A stretch of 64,000 nucleotides of DNA from Nocardia vinacea NBRC 16497. GTDB taxonomy: Bacteria; Actinomycetota; Actinomycetes; Mycobacteriales; Mycobacteriaceae. The position numbers were made by a program, and so were the translations under genes. Positions 41,114 to 64,000 of the stretch are shown here, one piece after another. Position 1 is the stretch's first letter, and every line of letters starts with the position of its first letter. The DNA is taken from NCBI RefSeq assembly GCF_000308835.1, contig NZ_BAGN01000202.1:79406-143405 (forward strand), written 5' to 3'. The notes beneath the pieces are model-generated. The model was not told the origin of the DNA. It made no database searches and saw only the letters and a program-made list of their open reading frames with translations.

Positions 41114-42499
41114 ATGTCTGAGGTTGCGCTGGGGGAATTCGTGGCGGAGATGGCTGCGAAGTTCGGGGTACCGGGGGCTGCGGTCGGGGTGTGGGTTGAT
41201 GGGCGGGAGGTTTTCGCCGCGCATGGGGTGACGAGTATCGAGAGTCCGGTGCCGGTGGATCGGGACACGATGTTCGTGCTGGGGTCGGTGAGTAAGACGT
41301 TCACCGCGACGGCGTTGATGCGGCTCGTCGCGGAGGGCAAGATCGAGTTGGCTGCGCCGGTGCGGCGGTATGTGCCGGAGCTGGTGCTGCGCGATGAGGC
41401 GGCCGCGGTGGAGATGACCGTGTTCAATCTGCTCAATCACACTGCGGGGCTGGGGATTCGGCTGATTGTCGAGACCGGGGACGGGGACGACGCGCTGGCC
41501 GGGTATGTGGCGCGACTGGACGAGTTGGATCTGATCGGGCCGGTCGGTGCTCGCGCGTCCTATTCGCAGGCGGGGTACAACCTGCTCGGGCGGGTCATCG
41601 AGAAGGTCACCGGGCTGACCTTCGAGAAGGCGGTCGCGCAACTGCTGCTCGATCCGATCGGGCTGTCGCACAGTCGTTATCTGCCGAGCGAGATCATGAC
41701 TCGGCGCTTCGCGGTCGGACACAATCGCGGCGCGGATGGCGCACTGACAGTCGCACGCGAATGGAAGGACACACGCGCCAACAATCCGGGCGGCGGCATC
41801 GTATCCTCGGTGGCCGACCAGTTGCGTTGGGCGCGTTTCCAACTCGGTGACGGCCGGGCCGAAAGCGGTGAACGGGTATTGCCCGCCGAGGTGCTGGTGC
41901 GAATGAAGGAGCAGACCGTCGAGTTGCAGGGCAGCTCGCTCGGCGATGCCTTCGGCATCTGCTGGTTCCTACGCGATGTGGACGGTGTGCGAATCGTGAG
42001 CCACGGCGGTTCCTCGAACGGCCAATTCGCCGAACTCATTACGGTGCCGGAGCGGAATTTCGCCATTACCGTCATGTCCAACGCAGGCCCCGACGACGGC
42101 ATCCAGTTCAACCAGGCCGTCGTGCGATGGGCGCTGGAGCACTATCTCGGGTTGATCGACAAGGATCCCGAACCCCTGCCCTTCGATCCGGCACGCGCCG
42201 AGGAGATCGTCGGCGACTATGAAATCGACGCCATGACCCTCACCATCGGCACCGATGAGACCGGCCTGACAGTTGCCTGCGGAATCAAACCCGAGGTCCG
42301 CGCCGCATCCGAAACCGAACTTCCCCCGGACCTTCCGGCGGCCGGTCTCGGCCTGCTGCCCGGCAACCGCGACGAATACATCGTCACCAGTGGCGGTCTA
42401 CAAGGTCAGCGCGGTTTCTTCACCCGCGACGAACGCGGCCGAATCGTTGGCGCCGATATGGCCGGACGGATGTTCAACCGGGTCTCGACCACGGCCTGA
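41114..42499 (+). CDS. Serine hydrolase, beta-lactamase/class C fold
   Basis: A 461-residue serine hydrolase. The catalytic SxxK is SVSK at residues 58-61, the YxN-like motif is YSQAGYN, and the third box is HGG in VSHGGSSNG. A C-terminal extension (about residues 360-460) resembles the lipocalin-like or DUF3471-type domains of such esterases. No signal peptide is apparent. The substrate may be a beta-lactam, peptide or ester. Confidence 0.9.
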   Translation: MSEVALGEFVAEMAAKFGVPGAAVGVWVDGREVFAAHGVTSIESPVPVDRDTMFVLGSVSKTFTATALMRLVAEGKIELAAPVRRYVPELVLRDEAAAVEMTVFNLLNHTAGLGIRLIVETGDGDDALAGYVARLDELDLIGPVGARASYSQAGYNLLGRVIEKVTGLTFEKAVAQLLLDPIGLSHSRYLPSEIMTRRFAVGHNRGADGALTVAREWKDTRANNPGGGIVSSVADQLRWARFQLGDGRAESGERVLPAEVLVRMKEQTVELQGSSLGDAFGICWFLRDVDGVRIVSHGGSSNGQFAELITVPERNFAITVMSNAGPDDGIQFNQAVVRWALEHYLGLIDKDPEPLPFDPARAEEIVGDYEIDAMTLTIGTDETGLTVACGIKPEVRAASETELPPDLPAAGLGLLPGNRDEYIVTSGGLQGQRGFFTRDERGRIVGADMAGRMFNRVSTTA

Positions 42500-42621
42500 T
42501 GCGTAAACGAGTGATAGCCGGGCTTAACGGCCCACCCTCACTCGATACGGGCCACGCACTCACACCAGGCGGGACGGGGTAGGTGCGCCAAGCTGGATCG
42601 GCCGTAAAGTCCGTCAGACGG

Positions 42622-43458
42622 CTATCTAGCCCGCCTTTCGAGCGCCTTCCGGATGAGTTCCCGCGCTGCCTCACCTGTAACCGATTGACCGGCAAGCACA
42701 TCGAACGCCCGACCGTAGATCGCAACCTCTCGCGGTTGCGTAATCGTCAGCTCCGCTGTGATGCCTTCAACCGTGACCATGCGCGAGTCGAATATTACGA
42801 AGTTCGTCGTTTGCATCGGCGGACCAGCTGGCGCCGGAATGATTCCAAGCCGAACCCGGGAAAGGCCGATCACGGCCATGAGCCGGTCTAGCTGCCCGAT
42901 CATTACGGCGTCGGTGCCGACCGAGGTATACAAAGCTTGCTCGGCAATCAGGATATGAAAGCGCCGTTCACCCCTGTAGAGATATTGCTGACGTTCGAGC
43001 CGCTTAGATACGGCTTCGTCTATGTCGTCGGGAAGTCGGTAGAAATCGACTGAATGCCTCAATATGGCTTCGGCGTAGTCGGCAGTCTGAAGAATTCCGG
43101 GAATAACGACCGGCTGATAGATCCTCATCAGTTTCGAGCGCTCAGCGAGCCTGACCGACTTCTGCTGTCCCCGTTTGAGCCCTGCTGCGTGCTGTCGCCG
43201 GTACTCCATGTAGGCGGCATCTATGTTGTGGACTGTCGCTAGCAGATCTTCGAGTTGATCACCTGCGCCGGTGTGAGCGCAGTAGGCACGAATATCCGCG
43301 TCGGACGGCTTGACCCTGCCGTACTCGATCTTGGAGACCTTCGTTTCGTGCCAGCCAGACAGGCGCGCAAGCTCACGGCCTGAGATTCCCGACCTTCGCC
43401 GGATCTCCCGAAGCCGCTGCCCGAGCGCCTGCTGGGCCTCATGAACGCCGTTGCTCAC
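42622..43458 (-). CDS. XRE regulator with DUF5753 domain
   Basis: A 278-residue protein with an N-terminal helix-turn-helix (RLREIRRRSGISGRELARLSGWHETKVSKIEYGR) and the DUF5753 C-terminal domain (YQPVVIPGILQTADYAEAIL, ERQQYLYRGERRFHILIAEQAL). GTG 43458 (VSNGVHEAQQAL) overlaps the stop of the upstream gene by four bases (GTGA). Such regulators occur in many copies in actinomycetes next to DUF6879-type or DUF397 genes, and their control targets are usually adjacent. Confidence 0.92.
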   Translation of the reverse strand: MSNGVHEAQQALGQRLREIRRRSGISGRELARLSGWHETKVSKIEYGRVKPSDADIRAYCAHTGAGDQLEDLLATVHNIDAAYMEYRRQHAAGLKRGQQKSVRLAERSKLMRIYQPVVIPGILQTADYAEAILRHSVDFYRLPDDIDEAVSKRLERQQYLYRGERRFHILIAEQALYTSVGTDAVMIGQLDRLMAVIGLSRVRLGIIPAPAGPPMQTTNFVIFDSRMVTVEGITAELTITQPREVAIYGRAFDVLAGQSVTGEAARELIRKALERRAR

Positions 43459-43979
43459 CTCCGGATGTCTACCGCGTACTCGGTGTACGGCGTAGCTAGC
43501 TGCCACAAGCGCTCTTTCACCTGTCGGCACTGGTCGGCAATCCGCGGGTCTGTGGTCAGAGCTGACGCCCCGGCCGCACGTCCGTTCTCGTCGACGAGGT
43601 TGAACACCACCCGTTCGTCATCCAACAGCCAGAAATCGTCGGCGGGCACGTCTCCGGCGAGATGCCGGGGAAGGTACCGGATCTCTTCACCCGCTTCGGT
43701 ATTCAGCGCCGTCAGCGCTAGCAACCAACGCTGGTAGTCCACGTGAGGCACTGTGACAACCCGGACACGGGTCACACGCACACCCCGGCCGGTTGTTGCC
43801 CGTACAAGCTGCCCCCACGGTTCGAACCATGCGTTGTCGTCCGGCTCACCGTTCAGGAACCGCCGCAACGGTTCTGACTCGTTCGGCACTGCGTAGGTGT
43901 CACCGACTTCGAGGTGGAACGCTTCCCGTTGGCACTGCCCGAACAGGTCAGGCCACGGATTACTGCGAAGCAGTTGCAC
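43455..43979 (-). CDS. DUF6879 family protein
   Basis: A 174-residue protein with FHLEVGDTYAVPNESEPLRRFL, VRVTRVRVVTVPHVDYQRWLL, IRYLPRHLAGDVPADDFWLLDD and ERLWQLATPYTEYA, matching DUF6879 proteins that pair with XRE-DUF5753 regulators. The function is unknown; it may be the effector or partner of the adjacent regulator. It overlaps the regulator by four bases and the upstream small gene by 20. Confidence 0.88.
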   Translation of the reverse strand: MQLLRSNPWPDLFGQCQREAFHLEVGDTYAVPNESEPLRRFLNGEPDDNAWFEPWGQLVRATTGRGVRVTRVRVVTVPHVDYQRWLLALTALNTEAGEEIRYLPRHLAGDVPADDFWLLDDERVVFNLVDENGRAAGASALTTDPRIADQCRQVKERLWQLATPYTEYAVDIRR

Positions 43980-44289
43980 CGTAGAACGTCCTTTCTGCCT
44001 TTGGAACCTCGATAGCGGTTTCGTAGATCTCCATCGTCATCTGGCCCAGCGTCGCACGGTCCGTGATCGGGCTACCGGACACAAGGAACGTGCCTCGGCC
44101 CGAATCGGTCATGGTCGCATTGATGAACGTGTCCGGCTCGAGGAATCCCAACAGCAGGTGCGGAATCTCAACCGTCTCCGGCCGATCGGTAACCCATCCA
44201 ATGATCGCGTAACTGCCCTGGTCAGTGGCGTAGAGGGTCGGGCAATCGTTGGTTCCCGAACCACCCTTACCGAGGAAATGCAAGAGCAT
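43960..44289 (-). CDS. Conserved small protein of the XRE-DUF6879 trio
   Basis: A 109-residue acidic protein beginning MLLHFLGKGGSGTNDCPTLY, followed by an IIGWVTDRPETVEIP segment. It resembles the small proteins that sit ahead of DUF6879 genes in other actinomycetes. The function is unknown. It is the first gene of the three-gene operon, whose promoter must lie in the AT-richer region at about 44300-44400. Confidence 0.75.
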   Translation of the reverse strand: MLLHFLGKGGSGTNDCPTLYATDQGSYAIIGWVTDRPETVEIPHLLLGFLEPDTFINATMTDSGRGTFLVSGSPITDRATLGQMTMEIYETAIEVPKAERTFYGATASQ

Positions 44290-44509
44290 GATCTAGCTCC
44301 GTGTCCACTTGTATGCACGGACTTTCCGTGCTGATTTCGATGATCTCTCGAACTAGCTGACTTAGCTAGCTGATCGTTAAATATGAGCAAGTTTTATCAA
44401 ACTCGTGGACCTGCCTGATTGCCGGTTCGTAGCGTCTGAGCTGGCCCCCGTGACATGTGACGCCAACCGGTCACGGGGTGCCTACCAACATCGGACTACA
44501 GGAGTCGAG
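44290..44509. other. AT-rich divergent promoter region
   Basis: The stretch contains direct repeats of TAGCTGA (44354-44360 and 44367-44373), together with CTAG-rich motifs, and then an AT-rich block ending TTTTATCAAA (about 44392-44401). It lies between the XRE trio and the small-gene pair and is the most AT-rich intergenic part of this segment. The direct repeats may be the XRE operator. Confidence 0.5.
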
Positions 44510-44743
44510 ATGGACAGGCGCACAAGACTGTTCGTGTTCCCAGGCGGGTTGTTGGAGGTCGCCGACTACGGCGACGATGACGACGGTCCGGGGGTGTACC
44601 TGGAGTTGCGGACTCCAGCCGATCGTGTGCTACCGCAGCGGGTTCCGGGTGCAGCCGCCGTGGATCACCGCGTCAGCCCTGTCGAACCTGCCGACGCCAA
44701 GACGTGCGCCATGGTGCTGCGACTCCTCCAGGACCTGGCGTGA
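44510..44743 (+). CDS. Hypothetical protein (77 aa)
   Basis: A 77-residue soluble protein reading MDRRTRLFVFPGGLLEVADY and ending MVLRLLQDLA. ATG 44510 has ACAGGAG upstream; the longer frame from 44405 would cover the promoter. No domain was recognised. It overlaps the next small membrane protein gene by GTGA, so both are expressed together. Confidence 0.65.
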   Translation: MDRRTRLFVFPGGLLEVADYGDDDDGPGVYLELRTPADRVLPQRVPGAAAVDHRVSPVEPADAKTCAMVLRLLQDLA

Positions 44744-44910
44744 TCGCGCTCGGCTGGGTTGTCGCGATCGGGCTACCGCTGGCGGTGACGGTCGCAGTGA
44801 TCGTGTGGCCGGAACGGATTCCGAAGGAGCGCACCGTCAGGGAGATCCGCGAACGGATCGAACGCGGGGGCACGGGCGGGATGAAGTCCGATGCGTCACG
44901 TGAGTACTGA
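44740..44910 (+). CDS. Small single-span membrane protein
   Basis: A 56-residue protein with one hydrophobic helix (ALGWVVAIGLPLAVTVAVIV) followed by a charged tail (RTVREIRERIERGG). Starts at GTG 44740, overlapping the upstream stop. It could anchor the preceding small protein or act alone; the function is unknown. Confidence 0.6.
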   Translation: MIALGWVVAIGLPLAVTVAVIVWPERIPKERTVREIRERIERGGTGGMKSDASREY

Positions 44911-44995
44911 TCGCCTCCCGACTGGTCAGGCTATGCGAAATGGGGGAATTTATTGCGTAACAACATTTCTCGGCACGGCCGGATAGGATGCGGCC

Positions 44996-45286
44996 ATGGC
45001 GATGACCTGGGAGCTCGGGGAACCCATCGCGACCCGCGAACTCCGCAAGGGCGACGATCCCGTGGTCGTCACGTTCGGGAAGCCAGAGCCGTCCGGGGGC
45101 GGTTCCTACTCATGCCCCGTTCGGATCGAAGGCATGGAGGCGGAGCCGTTGACACGGGCTATCTTCGGTGTGGATGCGGTACAGGCCCTTATCGAGGCAA
45201 TGACCTTCGCCGGTCGTCTGCTCGAAGCCAACGAAGGCGAGTACACGTTCCTCGGGGAATCCGACCTCGGATTTCCTCGAAGCTGA
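44996..45286 (+). CDS. DUF6968 family protein
   Basis: A 96-residue protein, MAMTWELGEPIATRELRKGD, with VVVTFGKP, SYSCPVRIEGM and FGVDAVQALIEAMTFAGRLL, the pattern of DUF6968 proteins that are frequent in actinomycetes. The function is unknown. It is followed by a strong bidirectional terminator. Confidence 0.8.
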   Translation: MAMTWELGEPIATRELRKGDDPVVVTFGKPEPSGGGSYSCPVRIEGMEAEPLTRAIFGVDAVQALIEAMTFAGRLLEANEGEYTFLGESDLGFPRS

Positions 45287-45296
45287 CACTCGGAAA

Positions 45297-45345
45297 GGCA
45301 AGAGCCCCGTACCTCATCTTCTCGACGAGGTGCGGGGCTCTTGCC
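45297..45345. terminator. Bidirectional terminator hairpin
   Basis: GGCAAGAGCCCCGTACCTC (45297-45315) pairs with GAGGTGCGGGGCTCTTGCC (45327-45345) with a single mismatch around an 11-base loop. It lies between the convergent DUF6968 and NRPS genes and probably ends both transcripts. Confidence 0.85.
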
Positions 45346-45372
45346 TGCATGTACCGCGCAGGGCGGTCTCGG

Positions 45373-64000
<18,628 letters not shown>

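Overview
The window is high-GC DNA with dense, compact genes, frequent GTG starts, ATGA/GTGA stop-start overlaps and families typical of mycolata-type actinomycetes: encapsulin with a DyP peroxidase, CobF, many TetR regulators, AidB-like acyl-CoA dehydrogenase, and DUF5753/DUF6879 pairs. A Nocardia-like organism is the best guess; this rests on gene content only.

Layout. 1-4.2 kb: the tip of an aldehyde-dehydrogenase-like gene (minus), pgi, an SRPBCC protein, a P-loop kinase and a LysR gene divergent from an NTF2-like protein. 4.5-10.7 kb: a methyltransferase divergent from an AraC regulator, then a fatty-acid-type block (AidB-like dehydrogenase, TetR, crotonase, condensation-fold acyltransferase). 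10.7-15.3 kb: a flavin monooxygenase and its divergent TetR around a long palindrome, a split-barrel flavoprotein divergent from a MocR regulator, then about 600 bp holding only a phosphatase-like relic and an orphan terminator. 15.3-23.6 kb: DUF2630 protein, flavin disulfide reductase, carboxylesterase, Fpg/Nei glycosylase, NmrA-type reductase with a divergent tandem Lrp regulator, cobF, and thyA-dfrA.

23.8-28.6 kb: a cupin, a DyP peroxidase with an encapsulin-targeting tail overlapping the encapsulin gene, a PH-like membrane protein, a two-domain TerD protein and a TnpB relic. 28.6-34.8 kb: TetR, an APC permease, two urea-carboxylase-associated proteins and a KipA-KipI protein. This looks like a urea/guanidine carboxylase locus, but it lacks the biotin carboxylase, biotin carrier and allophanate hydrolase parts. 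34.8-45.3 kb: epoxide hydrolase with a divergent WYL regulator, MarR with a RidA remnant fused after its stop, SGNH hydrolase, TetR, peroxiredoxin-like protein, Uma2 nuclease, serine hydrolase, the XRE/DUF6879/small-protein trio and several small genes.

45.4-64.0 kb: one uninterrupted minus-strand NRPS gene whose 5' end lies outside the window. The visible order is (C)-A-T, four C-A-T modules, then a degenerate epimerization domain, a C domain and a truncated, degenerate A domain, with no terminal thioesterase. The most unusual observation is a 49-bp repeat, 43/49 identical, present in frame both in an NRPS adenylation domain and at the N-terminus of DfrA. Both copies encode ASRSDS-x2-GGGR-x-TGG, which suggests a small mobile or spreading element that tolerates being translated.
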